Origin: Gammaproteobacteria bacterium
GTDB lineage: Bacteria; Pseudomonadota; Gammaproteobacteria; UBA9339
NCBI GenBank assembly: GCA_016936855.1
Contig: JAFGXA010000012.1
Span: 1-41,618, forward strand
Length of the DNA: 41,618 nucleotides
Direction of reading: 5' to 3'
In this document: positions 9,088 to 17,313 of the stretch, piece after piece
Position numbering within the stretch: position 1 is the stretch's first letter
Layout: every line of letters begins with the position of its first letter
The notes under the pieces: generated by a model
The model's input: only the letters and a program-made list of their open reading frames with translations
What the model was told of the DNA's origin: nothing
The model's database searches: none
Translations under genes and position numbers: made by a program

Positions 9088-10639
9088 CACCACAAGGGCA
9101 TTTCTTGACGCACAGGCCACAACGAATACAAACATCATAATCAATGGTGTAACCCTTACCAGGACCAACTTTATGAATTGCTTTAACTGGACATACATTC
9201 ATACAAGTATCACACTCAAAGCAATTACCGCAAGAAAAACAGCGCTCAGTTTCATGGATAGCCTCTCGTTCTTCCAAACCAACAACCACTTCGTCGAATG
9301 AAGTTTTGCGATGTTCAAATGGTATGTGACTGCGCACTTTGCGATCCTGTTTTTCATAGTAGTAAGTATGTAGTTTATCGTGACCTGCTAATTCGTGCTT
9401 CACAGGTTCTGGCGTTTCATCTTGACTTAACATTTTATCAATATATTTCGCTGCTTTTTTACCATGACCAACTGCTGTTGCAACACTTCTATCATAGGGA
9501 ACAACATCACCACCAGCAAAAATTCCAGACGCTCCTGTTACCATATGTTCATCAACTATAATAGAACCGTCTTTGTGTAACTTAATTCCATCAACCTTTT
9601 CTGCAACCTTAGTATCAACATTCAAACCAAGCGCCATAATTACCACATCGGCCTCAATTGCTTCATGCTCACCTGTTGGTTCCGGCCAACCTTCATGATT
9701 TAAATGCATGACATCAAGCGTTATTTTATTGTTACTAATTTCGCTAATAGTGCGTAATAAACGCAAACCAACCCCTTCTTCTGCAGCCTCTCTTACTTCA
9801 AAATCATAGGCAGGCATTTTTTCACGATTTCGCCTATAAACAATTTCAACTTTTTTAGCTTGCAGGCGAATTGATGCTCTCGCCGCATCTATAGCCGTAT
9901 TACCACCGCCATAAACAACCACTCTTTTACCTGACAAATCTGGGGTTTGATTATGTTCAATTGCATCCAATAATTCTGTTGCGCCCATTATTTGGCATTT
10001 ATCTCCTTCAAGTGCCAAATTAGCAAAACGCTCCTTAGTTGCTCCCAAGCCTAAAAACACTGCATCAAAACCACCCTCTTCTTTTTCTTTGAGAATATCT
10101 TCTACTTTGTGGTTTAGAACAAACTTAACACCCATATTTTCAATGCGTTTAATTTCGGCATCCAGCACCTTTCTATCTAAACGAAAACTTGGTATACCAT
10201 AATGCATCATGCCACCCAAAATATCACGCGCATCAAATACGGTAACTTGGTATCCTTTAAGGGTTAAATGGTAAGCGGCTGACAATCCAGCAGGACCTGC
10301 TCCAACCACCATGATTTTTTTACCGTTGGATTCTGCTGAAACATCAATCGACCAATTTTCGCCCAATGCCACATCCCCAACAAATCTTTCAACTGCATTA
10401 ATATTAACTGCCGCATCAAAACCATATCTGTTACAACTATTCTCACATGGGTGATAACACACGCGCCCCAAAGTCGCCGGCAGGGGATTTTCTTGCATCA
10501 TAACTTCCCATGCTTCACGCAATTTATCTATCTTTACCAACCGCAACCACTTTTGCGCATTTTGCCCTGCAGGACACGCTGCATTACAAGGTGGCAAGCG
10601 ATCCACATATACTGGTTTTGGTTTGTTATGATTGGTCAT
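9065..10639 (-). CDS. GltD-like NAD(P)H/FAD oxidoreductase with C-terminal 2[4Fe-4S] ferredoxin domain
   Basis: This 524-aa protein relates to the glutamate synthase small subunit and PreT/AegA. An N-terminal Fe-S helical domain carries [10 protein letters not shown] and [13 protein letters not shown]-binding GxGxxG ([16 protein letters not shown]) and an NAD(P)H-binding site ([17 protein letters not shown]) follow, then [21 protein letters not shown]. The C terminus has two ferredoxin-type clusters (CDTCMNVCP and [12 protein letters not shown]). It probably shuttles electrons between NAD(P)H and a ferredoxin or a partner oxidoreductase. No gltB, preA or 2-oxoacid:ferredoxin oxidoreductase partner lies beside it here, so the substrate is open. 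GGAG is ~12 nt before the ATG. It is convergent with and overlaps tsaD by 23 nt. Confidence 0.85.
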   Translation of the reverse strand: MTNHNKPKPVYVDRLPPCNAACPAGQNAQKWLRLVKIDKLREAWEVMMQENPLPATLGRVCYHPCENSCNRYGFDAAVNINAVERFVGDVALGENWSIDVSAESNGKKIMVVGAGPAGLSAAYHLTLKGYQVTVFDARDILGGMMHYGIPSFRLDRKVLDAEIKRIENMGVKFVLNHKVEDILKEKEEGGFDAVFLGLGATKERFANLALEGDKCQIMGATELLDAIEHNQTPDLSGKRVVVYGGGNTAIDAARASIRLQAKKVEIVYRRNREKMPAYDFEVREAAEEGVGLRLLRTISEISNNKITLDVMHLNHEGWPEPTGEHEAIEADVVIMALGLNVDTKVAEKVDGIKLHKDGSIIVDEHMVTGASGIFAGGDVVPYDRSVATAVGHGKKAAKYIDKMLSQDETPEPVKHELAGHDKLHTYYYEKQDRKVRSHIPFEHRKTSFDEVVVGLEEREAIHETERCFSCGNCFECDTCMNVCPVKAIHKVGPGKGYTIDYDVCIRCGLCVKKCPCGAMGLIEE

Positions 10640-10739
10640 GGTGCTGATATCTCCGTTTAAAACTTAAAAACTGAAAATAACATAACCTATGCAACTGATA
10701 AAGTCCAAATAGCGTCTTAACAACGAGAGTTTCTAATCA

Positions 10740-11216
10740 TTACCGCGTTACATTATCTGTCACAAGAGACAAGCAATGCCCATTCTCATTGATAACGACA
10801 TTCGCATAACCACGGGTACGAGCATATACGCCCGTTTTCAAGGGTGTTACGTAGGCGCACAATATACCAGTAGTAGCATTTCCTTCAAAAATTGCTAGCT
10901 TATAGGTAAAATCAGGCTGTAATTTTCTTACTATGCTTAACGACTTACTGATAGCATCTTCTCGCCTTAATGCTCCGCTGAGATCAGTAAGTTGGAAATC
11001 AGAAGCCCCCTGTAGTCGAAATGCCTGAACATAACCAGCGCCTATTGTAGTTTTACCCCCTGGAGTGAAAGATCCAACGCTGGTCATAGGCGTATAAGTA
11101 AGATCCATGTTGTCTAGATTAACAATAGTAATGTAAGCAGTAGGTAGGTCTGCAAGGCAATTATGAAAGCAAAATAACCCGAAGCACAGCGATATGAACT
11201 TAGATTTTATTCTCAT
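10740..11216 (-). CDS. Predicted exported protein of unknown function, ~158 aa
   Basis: I do not recognise this family. The N terminus is a clear Sec signal peptide (basic MRIKSK, a hydrophobic core with Phe/Leu/Cys, probable cleavage after CLA before DLPTAYI). The mature part is ~135 residues, beta-rich (AYITIVNLDNMDLTYTPM, GGKTTIGAGYVQAFRLQ), with two Cys that could form a disulfide. There is no lipobox and no membrane segment. I chose the ATG with AGGAGA 8 nt upstream; an in-frame TTG five codons earlier overlaps that ribosome binding site. Probably a periplasmic or secreted protein of restricted distribution. It lies between cmk and the GltD-like gene. Confidence 0.7.
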   Translation of the reverse strand: MRIKSKFISLCFGLFCFHNCLADLPTAYITIVNLDNMDLTYTPMTSVGSFTPGGKTTIGAGYVQAFRLQGASDFQLTDLSGALRREDAISKSLSIVRKLQPDFTYKLAIFEGNATTGILCAYVTPLKTGVYARTRGYANVVINENGHCLSLVTDNVTR

Positions 11217-11341
11217 GGCATTCTCCTGCAATAATACAAAACAATCTATTTAGCATTCATGCTTTACAGATCTGCAAACCCCAATACCACAGATGCAATT
11301 TTCTCACAATCTTACTCTGGTTGACAACATAAGACAATTCA

Positions 11342-11989
11342 TCAAAATTCATTGATCTCAAGGATTTTTGTTACTACTTCCTCTATTGTCATGTAAGTGG
11401 TATCGATAATATGCGCATCTTTAGCAGGTTTTAAAGGCGCAACTTTTCGCTCAGCATCTCTTTTATCTCGCGCTTTAATCTCTTTTAAAATCGTTGGTAA
11501 ATCACCGGATAGGTTTTGTTCTTTTAGTTGCAAAAAACGTCTTTTTGCGCGCTCTTCAGCACTTGCTGTTAAAAAAATTTTTAATTTGGCATCAGGAAAA
11601 ACCACAGTCCCCATGTCGCGTCCATCGGCAACAAGCCCGGGCGCTTTGCGAAAGTTTTTTTGCAATCTCAACAAAGTATCTCGCACAACCGGTATTCTAG
11701 CAATCTTGGAAGCCATGACACCACATTCTTCAGTGCGAATTTTCGTTGTGATATCGATATTATTTAATTTAATTGCAGAATTAATAAATGCTATCTTAAG
11801 CTCATTAGCACATTTTACTAATGCAGCATCATCATTAATATTTATATTTTGATCAATTGCCGCGAAAGCTAAAATTCTGTAAATAGCACCGCTATCTAAA
11901 TAGTGGAATTTAAGCTTTTTTGCGAGTATTTTACCAATAGTTCCTTTGCCAGAACCGCTGGGACCATCAATTGTAACAGCAGGAATCAT
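11342..11989 (-). CDS. cmk: Cytidylate kinase
   Basis: This 215-aa protein phosphorylates CMP/dCMP to the diphosphates. The P-loop is [15 protein letters not shown] at residues 6-20; [12 protein letters not shown] is the CMP-binding region, [13 protein letters not shown] the conserved Cmk motif and RAKRRFLQL the Arg-rich lid. Length is close to E. coli Cmk (227). Its ATG overlaps the gyrA TGA as ATGA (4 nt), so translation is likely coupled to gyrA. In many gammaproteobacteria cmk instead follows aroA and precedes rpsA; neither is adjacent here. Confidence 0.96.
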   Translation of the reverse strand: MIPAVTIDGPSGSGKGTIGKILAKKLKFHYLDSGAIYRILAFAAIDQNININDDAALVKCANELKIAFINSAIKLNNIDITTKIRTEECGVMASKIARIPVVRDTLLRLQKNFRKAPGLVADGRDMGTVVFPDAKLKIFLTASAEERAKRRFLQLKEQNLSGDLPTILKEIKARDKRDAERKVAPLKPAKDAHIIDTTYMTIEEVVTKILEINEF

Positions 11990-14496
11990 ACCTTTTGCAC
12001 CGCGATCAACTCTTCTCTATCGGTAAGATTAATTAGTCTAACACCTTGCGTATTTCTGCCAATTAATGATATTTCATTCACCCTAGTTCTTATTAATAAA
12101 CCAGAAGCGCTAATTAACATCAATTCATCTTCATCATCAACCTGCAAAGCACCAATTACTTTACCATTACGCTCATTAACTTTAATCGACATTACACCTT
12201 GGCCCGCTCTATTGATTACCGAATACTCTTCAATGGTAGTTCGCTTACCATAGCCGTTAGCGGTCACTGTTAGAATCGGATCATCATTTGCAACAACTAT
12301 TAAACCAACTAATTTTTGATCGGCAGCTAATTTAATACCTCGAACACCACGAGCAGTACGCCCCATAGCCCTTACTTGATTTTCATTAAAACGAATAGCC
12401 TTACCTGCATCACTAAATAGCATAATATCTTGATTGCCACTTGTGATTTCTACGCCAATCAAATGATCGTCATCAACTAAATCAACTGCAATGAGACCGC
12501 TAGGACGAGGACGCGAAAACTTATCTAACGAAACTTTTTTAGTTATACCTTTTGCCGTCGCCATAAATACGTAACGATTAGCATCGAACTCTCTAACCGG
12601 CAAAATCGCACTAATATTTTCGTTTTGATCAAGCGGTAATAAATTAACAATTGGTTTGCCGCGAGATGCTCTACTACCATGAGGTAATCTGTATGTTTTA
12701 ATCCAATATAATTTACCCATATCAGAAAAACATAAAAGCGTATCGTGAGTATTTGCAACAACTAAATGCTTTACAAAATCTTCTTCCTTCATTTTAGTGC
12801 TAGATTTTCCCTTACCTCCGCGATGCTGAGTCTCATACTCAGTCAAAGGTTGTAATTTCGCATAACCTTGTTGCGACAAAGTCACAACCATATCTTCTTC
12901 GCTAATTAAATCTTCAATTGTAAAATCTTCCTGACTTGCAACTATCTCGGTACGACGTTCATCACCAAATTGCTGTTTAATTAATAACAATTCGTCTTTA
13001 ATTACCGTAATTAATCTCGCGCTACTACCCAAAATATCCAGCAAATCAGCTATTTTTTCCAACAAGCTTTTATATTCATCACCAATTTTATCTTGCTCTA
13101 AACCGGTTAAGCGATGTAAACGCATATCCAAAATTGCCTGAGCTTGTTCTTCAGATAATTTATAAAAACCATCTGCCTGCAAACAAAACTCACTTGTCGA
13201 TGATGAATCTAAAGCACGCTCTAATAAACTTTGCATATCTCCTGCCAGCCATCTTCTAGCCATCAAATTTACTCTGGCTTCTTGGGCATTCTTAGCCGCT
13301 TTAATTAATGCTACCACTTCATCAATGTTTACCAAAGCAACTGAAAGACCTTCTAAGATGTGCGCCCTTGCTCTTGCTTTATTTAAATCAAATTTGGTTC
13401 TACGAATCACCACATCTTTGCGATGAGCAATAAAAGCATCTAAAACTTCACGCAAGGCAAATAGCTTTGGCTGACCATGATCGAGAGCTACCATGTTGAT
13501 ACCAAAAACCACTTGTAGCTGGGTTTGGTTGTAGAGATTATTTAAAATAACCTCAGCATTCTCGCCACGCTTTAACTCAATCACAACGCGCATACCACGC
13601 TTATCCGACTCATCACGAATGGCACTAATACCTTCGATCTTTTTAAGCTTTACTAGCTCTGCAATTTTTTCCTGCAACTTAGCCTTATTAACCTGATAGG
13701 GTAATTCATGAATAATGATTGCTTCTCGCTTGCTACTCTTATCGATTTCTTCAATGGTAGCTCTGGCTCTAACTAAAATTCGACCTCTACCAGTTCTGTA
13801 CGCTTCAATAATTCCAGCACGACCGTTAATTATACCAGCCGTTGGAAAATCAGGGCCCGGAATATGTTCTAATAATTCCTCAAAAGTAAGGTCTGGATTA
13901 TCCAAAATAGCTATAACAGCATTTATTGTTTCAGATAAATTATGTGGAGGAATGTTGGTCGCCATACCAACTGCAATACCAGCAGAACCATTTATCAATA
14001 AATTAGGCACACCACTTGGCAGAACTTCTGGCATATATTCTGTGCCATCATAGTTTGGCAGAAAATTTACCGTATCTTTATCAAGATCATTTAATACTTC
14101 ATGCGCAATTTTAGACAATCTAATTTCGGTATAACGCATGGCAGCTGGTGCATCACCATCGACAGAACCAAAGTTGCCTTGACCATCCACCAACATATAA
14201 CGCAATGAAAACGGTTGAGCCATACGAACTATAGTATCGTAAACTGCACTATCACCATGTGGATGGTATTTACCGATTACATCACCAACGATGCGAGCCG
14301 ATTTTTTATATGGTTTATTATAATCGTTGTTGAGCTCATGCATCGCATATAACACTCTTCTATGCACAGGCTTCAAACCATCCCTAACATCAGGTAGAGC
14401 TCTGCCCACGATCACACTCATAGCATAATCAAGATAGGCGCTTTTTAATTCGTCCTCTACGGCTACTGATATAATTTCTTTTGCAAAATCAGACAT
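11986..14496 (-). CDS. gyrA: DNA gyrase subunit A
   Basis: This 836-aa protein (E. coli 875) is the breakage-reunion subunit that introduces negative supercoils with GyrB. The 5Y-CAP region matches E. coli residue for residue in numbering: [15 protein letters not shown] places Ser83 and Asp87, and [10 protein letters not shown] places catalytic Tyr122. The quinolone-determining positions are therefore wild type. The C-terminal beta-pinwheel has a GyrA-box in [13 protein letters not shown], with His where Q(R/K)RGGRG usually has Arg/Lys. The acidic C-terminal tail of E. coli GyrA is missing, which explains the shorter length. It is first in a pair with cmk. A 165-nt gap separates it from a divergent exported-protein gene. 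Confidence 0.98.
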   Translation of the reverse strand: MSDFAKEIISVAVEDELKSAYLDYAMSVIVGRALPDVRDGLKPVHRRVLYAMHELNNDYNKPYKKSARIVGDVIGKYHPHGDSAVYDTIVRMAQPFSLRYMLVDGQGNFGSVDGDAPAAMRYTEIRLSKIAHEVLNDLDKDTVNFLPNYDGTEYMPEVLPSGVPNLLINGSAGIAVGMATNIPPHNLSETINAVIAILDNPDLTFEELLEHIPGPDFPTAGIINGRAGIIEAYRTGRGRILVRARATIEEIDKSSKREAIIIHELPYQVNKAKLQEKIAELVKLKKIEGISAIRDESDKRGMRVVIELKRGENAEVILNNLYNQTQLQVVFGINMVALDHGQPKLFALREVLDAFIAHRKDVVIRRTKFDLNKARARAHILEGLSVALVNIDEVVALIKAAKNAQEARVNLMARRWLAGDMQSLLERALDSSSTSEFCLQADGFYKLSEEQAQAILDMRLHRLTGLEQDKIGDEYKSLLEKIADLLDILGSSARLITVIKDELLLIKQQFGDERRTEIVASQEDFTIEDLISEEDMVVTLSQQGYAKLQPLTEYETQHRGGKGKSSTKMKEEDFVKHLVVANTHDTLLCFSDMGKLYWIKTYRLPHGSRASRGKPIVNLLPLDQNENISAILPVREFDANRYVFMATAKGITKKVSLDKFSRPRPSGLIAVDLVDDDHLIGVEITSGNQDIMLFSDAGKAIRFNENQVRAMGRTARGVRGIKLAADQKLVGLIVVANDDPILTVTANGYGKRTTIEEYSVINRAGQGVMSIKVNERNGKVIGALQVDDEDELMLISASGLLIRTRVNEISLIGRNTQGVRLINLTDREELIAVQKV

Positions 14497-14596
14497 TTAC
14501 TCTTAACTCTCTAATTATTTGTTGCTAAATTTACGAAAGAAAAGATTCTAACATACAAGACCTGAACGGGATAGTATCTATATTCATACAATCTAA

Positions 14597-14626
14597 GTGA
14601 CAAAACATCAAACATTTCAATATAAT
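14597..14626 (+). promoter_or_regulatory. Sigma-70 promoter of the 189-aa-class exported protein
   Basis: GTGACA (14597-14602) and a perfect TATAAT (14621-14626) are separated by 18 nt. The -10 box lies 35 nt before the ATG at 14662, whose Shine-Dalgarno is AGAGGA. Together this predicts strong constitutive expression. Confidence 0.65.
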
Positions 14627-14661
14627 GGTTGCTGGCTTTAATAATTTATGAGAGGACGTTA

Positions 14662-15198
14662 ATGAAAAAAATATTTTTACTATTAACTGCAACTATCTTC
14701 AGTGCGAGCTGTTTTGCTATGATTCCAAATGAATACAACAGCACTACTTCTTATCAGGGCAAATGGTGGTTCAACTTGGGAGCTGGCACCATGATTGCTA
14801 AAAAAAATAAGGGTACAGGCGTAACAGGAATCGCTGGTGAAATTAGCGGTAATTATGCAACTACTAATAACCAATTATTAACCATAGCAGTACAGGATAA
14901 CTTCGCTGGGTTCTATAACGTGACCAGTTACAACGTGATGTATGGCCTTATGAAGAAAAATGACGAGGGTTATATATCTGGATCAGCGGGTCTCGGTTAT
15001 ACTCATGCGGGCGAAGATCTGTTTGGTTTCACTATGAGCACCAATGGACTCAATATTCCATTTGAGGCCCAAGCTTTCCTTACTCCATACCAACACGTTG
15101 GTTTTGGTTTAATTGGTTTTGTTAATGTATTAGCCAAAAACGGCTTACATCCTTACGGTGGCGTAATGCTAGCAATTCAATTTGGTGATTTAAAATAA
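14662..15198 (+). CDS. Predicted exported beta-rich (outer-membrane-like) protein, 178 aa
   Basis: It is unrecognised at family level. It begins with a textbook signal peptide (MKKIFLLLTATIFSASCFA, cleavage before MIPNEYN). The mature protein has alternating hydrophobic/aromatic strands and many Gly, Asn, Tyr and Thr residues (WWFNLGAGTMIAKK, GYISGSAGLGYTHAGEDLFG, HPYGGVMLAIQFGDLK). This resembles small outer-membrane beta-barrels; the terminal residue is Lys rather than Phe, but the preceding AIQFGDL segment fits a last strand. The start is the ATG after AGAGGA; a TTG 11 codons upstream is rejected. Strong promoter signals precede it. It is convergent with cpoB, with only 4 nt between. Confidence 0.7.
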   Translation: MKKIFLLLTATIFSASCFAMIPNEYNSTTSYQGKWWFNLGAGTMIAKKNKGTGVTGIAGEISGNYATTNNQLLTIAVQDNFAGFYNVTSYNVMYGLMKKNDEGYISGSAGLGYTHAGEDLFGFTMSTNGLNIPFEAQAFLTPYQHVGFGLIGFVNVLAKNGLHPYGGVMLAIQFGDLK

Positions 15199-15202
15199 AA
15201 AA

Positions 15203-16000
15203 TTAAATCTTTTGCAGCTGCTGTTTTGCTAAAGCGGCAGCTGCACTATTCGGATACTTTTTAATCAAAGCGCCGAGCTTAACCTTAGCATTCCCATCAT
15301 TACCTCTTGCCAAATCAATCATTGCTAATTTGTAATTAGCATCCGCAACTTTGCTTGACTTGCTATATTGACCTATCACAATCAAAAATTCAGACTCAGC
15401 CTTATTAAACTTCATATTGTTATAATAGATTTCACCCAACCAGTAGTGACAATTTGCAGCATACTTACCATTAGGATAAGCGAACAAATAATCATTTAAT
15501 TTGGTAATAGCATGAGGATAATCACGTTTAGTCACTAAACCAAAAGCTGTTTGATACGCCTGCAACTCACTATCTGCTGATTGAGCATTATTGTTTGTGC
15601 TAAACTGTTGTTCTGCCGCAGGCGTTGGAGCTGCCATAACCAACTTGGCTCGTTGCTGCCTCTTCTCTAAGCGATGATTTAATTTCTGATAGGAGCTATC
15701 TAACTGCTGCTTTAGCATATTAATCTGACGAGTTTGTTGACTTACAAGTGCTTGCAAATTGTGAACTTCATTTTTCAACGCCTGGGTATTGCCATCACTA
15801 ACAGGCGGCAAAGCACTTACGCTAGTAATTGCTGGCAACTTTACTTTTTGGTTCATTGATGAAACTGGACTAGGAACATCCACTCTAGTACCAATAGCAT
15901 TCGAATTCGATAAGGTTTCCATCGGGATTTCATCGGCACTTACTGCAAACGTTAAAAAACCCAATAAAGAAGACAATAGCAACACAGTGATTTTTTTCAT
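15203..16000 (-). CDS. cpoB: CpoB/YbgF-type periplasmic TPR protein
   Basis: This 265-aa protein has a signal peptide (MKKITVLLLSSLLGFLTFAV, cleavage near SA-DEI). A coiled-coil trimerisation segment spans about residues 75-115 (LQALVSQQTRQINMLKQQLD), then a Gln/Asn linker, and three TPR-like repeats fill the C-terminal ~125 residues (YQTAFGLVTKRDYPHAITKL, CHYWLGEIYYNNMKFNKAES, NYKLAMIDLARGNDGNAKV). This order is that of CpoB, which links Tol-Pal constriction to peptidoglycan synthesis. CpoB normally follows pal in tolQRAB-pal-cpoB; here no tol gene is adjacent, so it is an orphan copy or a relocated gene. The family assignment is firm; the precise role is inferred. Confidence 0.85.
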   Translation of the reverse strand: MKKITVLLLSSLLGFLTFAVSADEIPMETLSNSNAIGTRVDVPSPVSSMNQKVKLPAITSVSALPPVSDGNTQALKNEVHNLQALVSQQTRQINMLKQQLDSSYQKLNHRLEKRQQRAKLVMAAPTPAAEQQFSTNNNAQSADSELQAYQTAFGLVTKRDYPHAITKLNDYLFAYPNGKYAANCHYWLGEIYYNNMKFNKAESEFLIVIGQYSKSSKVADANYKLAMIDLARGNDGNAKVKLGALIKKYPNSAAAALAKQQLQKI

Positions 16001-16036
16001 ATACTTTACCCTTACTTAAATATTCAAAATAAAGAC

Positions 16037-16354
16037 TCAAACAGATATTGCTTGGTACTTAATATGCAACTTGGACAAAGGCTTTATTTTCAAAGTCCTA
16101 TTGCGTTTATGCGCCAACCAAAGATCGTAATCGCGCTGCAAATTCATCCACATTTCTTCACTAACCCCAAGTAACATAGATAATTTGTATGCCATATCAG
16201 CGCTTATTCCCGAGCGGCCATTAAGCAACCTAGACAAGGTTGTTCTATCTACTCGTAAAAGCTTAGCCGCACCAGATACAGTTAAATCTGTGTCAGTAAA
16301 AAGAGCATCTTTCACAATCTCCCCCGGATGCAACGGATTGTACATAATCGTCAT
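16037..16354 (-). CDS. higA: HigA-family antitoxin (XRE helix-turn-helix)
   Basis: This 105-aa protein matches HigA/VapI antitoxins: NPLHPGEIVKDALF at the N terminus, then the helix-turn-helix TVSGAAKLLRVDRTTLSRLL with NGRSGISADMAYKLS, and WMNLQRDYDLWLAHK at the C terminus. It should neutralise the upstream HigB-like toxin and repress the operon. GAGGT, overlapping the toxin stop codon, is 7 nt before its ATG, so its translation is linked to that of the toxin. Toxin-first order is characteristic of higBA. Confidence 0.9.
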   Translation of the reverse strand: MTIMYNPLHPGEIVKDALFTDTDLTVSGAAKLLRVDRTTLSRLLNGRSGISADMAYKLSMLLGVSEEMWMNLQRDYDLWLAHKRNRTLKIKPLSKLHIKYQAISV

Positions 16355-16364
16355 AAATCTTACC

Positions 16365-16643
16365 TCAATGATAATCTAAATAATCAACCAAAATAGCATC
16401 TTGCCCATCAAACATAAAAATAACTCTCCAATTTTTATTCACAGTTACAGAATAATGATTTTTGAGTTTACCCGTCAATTTGTGTAGACGCATGCCAGGC
16501 GTATTCATGTCATTTGCTGTAGTTGCCGCATTTAGACGCTGTAAAATAATCTTCAGGCGATGCAAATGAGAAACATTAATGCCACTACAATCGCCTTTTT
16601 CGAATAGATTCTTGAGCCCCTTATGACGCCAACTTCTAATCAT
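16365..16643 (-). CDS. higB: HigB-family toxin (RelE-like mRNA endonuclease)
   Basis: This 92-aa basic protein has the HigB signature: HKGLKNLFEKGDCSGI, LKIILQRLNAA, MRLHKLTGKLKNHYSVTVN and NWRVIFMFDGQDAILVDYLD. HigB toxins cleave mRNA on the ribosome. It is first in the pair, 10 nt before higA. The protein is full length with no interruption, so the toxin looks intact. It diverges from marC/yhgN over an ~80-nt gap that presumably holds the promoter and HigA operator. Confidence 0.9.
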   Translation of the reverse strand: MIRSWRHKGLKNLFEKGDCSGINVSHLHRLKIILQRLNAATTANDMNTPGMRLHKLTGKLKNHYSVTVNKNWRVIFMFDGQDAILVDYLDYH

Positions 16644-16722
16644 AATTTAGTGTAGCATGCGGCGCAACAAACATCAAAAACTCTTGTTAATCAAACAGTA
16701 TGCACGTAAAATCCACGGCATT

Positions 16723-17313
16723 ATGAATCTATACACCATGGCAATTACTTTATTCTTAGTTATGAATGCGTTAGGCAATGTACCCGTTTTCATCTCATCC
16801 TTACAACACATCAAACCAAAACGTCGCGCTTGGGTAATTATTCGTGAAGCACTGTTTGCTTTCGCAATTTTGGCTACTTTTGTGTTTGCAGGACATGCCA
16901 TAATGAAAGGATTACAAATAATACCTTCAGCTTTGAGTATTTCTGGCGGCATAATCCTTTTTATAATTGCTCTACGCTTAATCTTTCCTGCTGCTAACGT
17001 CAAAGAGGAGAAGCCAGAGGGTGAGCCATTTTTAGTACCATTGGCAATCCCTTTATTCGCCGGCCCTGCAACTATGGCCACCATCATTTTGATGACTAAC
17101 CAAGCTCCCGATGAAACTTGGTTGGTAGTAAGCGCTCTTAGCATAGCCTGGTTTGCGAGTGTTGCCATTTTGCTTGCTGGCTCTATTCTAAGCAAATACC
17201 TAGGAAAACGAGGCATTATTGCTATAGAACGATTAATGGGTATGATATTGATGACCATATCAATCCAAATGCTTTTGGGCGGGATTCAACAATATTTTCA
17301 CCTAGCTCACTAA
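16723..17313 (+). CDS. yhgN: MarC/YhgN-family integral membrane protein
   Basis: This ~196-aa polytopic inner-membrane protein aligns along its length with E. coli YhgN: MNALGNVPVFISSLQHIKPK, SISGGIILFIIALRLIFPA, EGEPFLVPLAIPLFAGPATM and ERLMGMILMTISIQMLLGGI. Six membrane helices are apparent. The function of MarC proteins is unproven; antibiotic resistance was claimed and later withdrawn for MarC. I start at the ATG giving MNLYTMAI, matching the family; an ATG 22 codons upstream adds only a basic extension without a ribosome binding site. The stop overlaps the priA start by one nucleotide (TAATG), so priA is coupled. Confidence 0.88.
   Translation: MNLYTMAITLFLVMNALGNVPVFISSLQHIKPKRRAWVIIREALFAFAILATFVFAGHAIMKGLQIIPSALSISGGIILFIIALRLIFPAANVKEEKPEGEPFLVPLAIPLFAGPATMATIILMTNQAPDETWLVVSALSIAWFASVAILLAGSILSKYLGKRGIIAIERLMGMILMTISIQMLLGGIQQYFHLAH

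Noticed and set aside
11397-11852. Open frame of 151 codons on the plus strand opposite cmk
   Set aside because: cmk on the other strand has full motifs; this frame has no ribosome binding site and resembles no protein.
14230-14260. Quinolone-resistance mutation in gyrA
   Set aside because: Ser83 and Asp87 are present, the susceptible state.
15211-15243. Hairpin TGCAGCTGC...GCAGCTGCA as terminator
   Set aside because: It is within the cpoB coding end and no T-run follows directly on either strand.
16674-17258. Open frame of 194 codons antisense to yhgN
   Set aside because: yhgN matches its family along its length; this is a mirror of a hydrophobic coding sequence.
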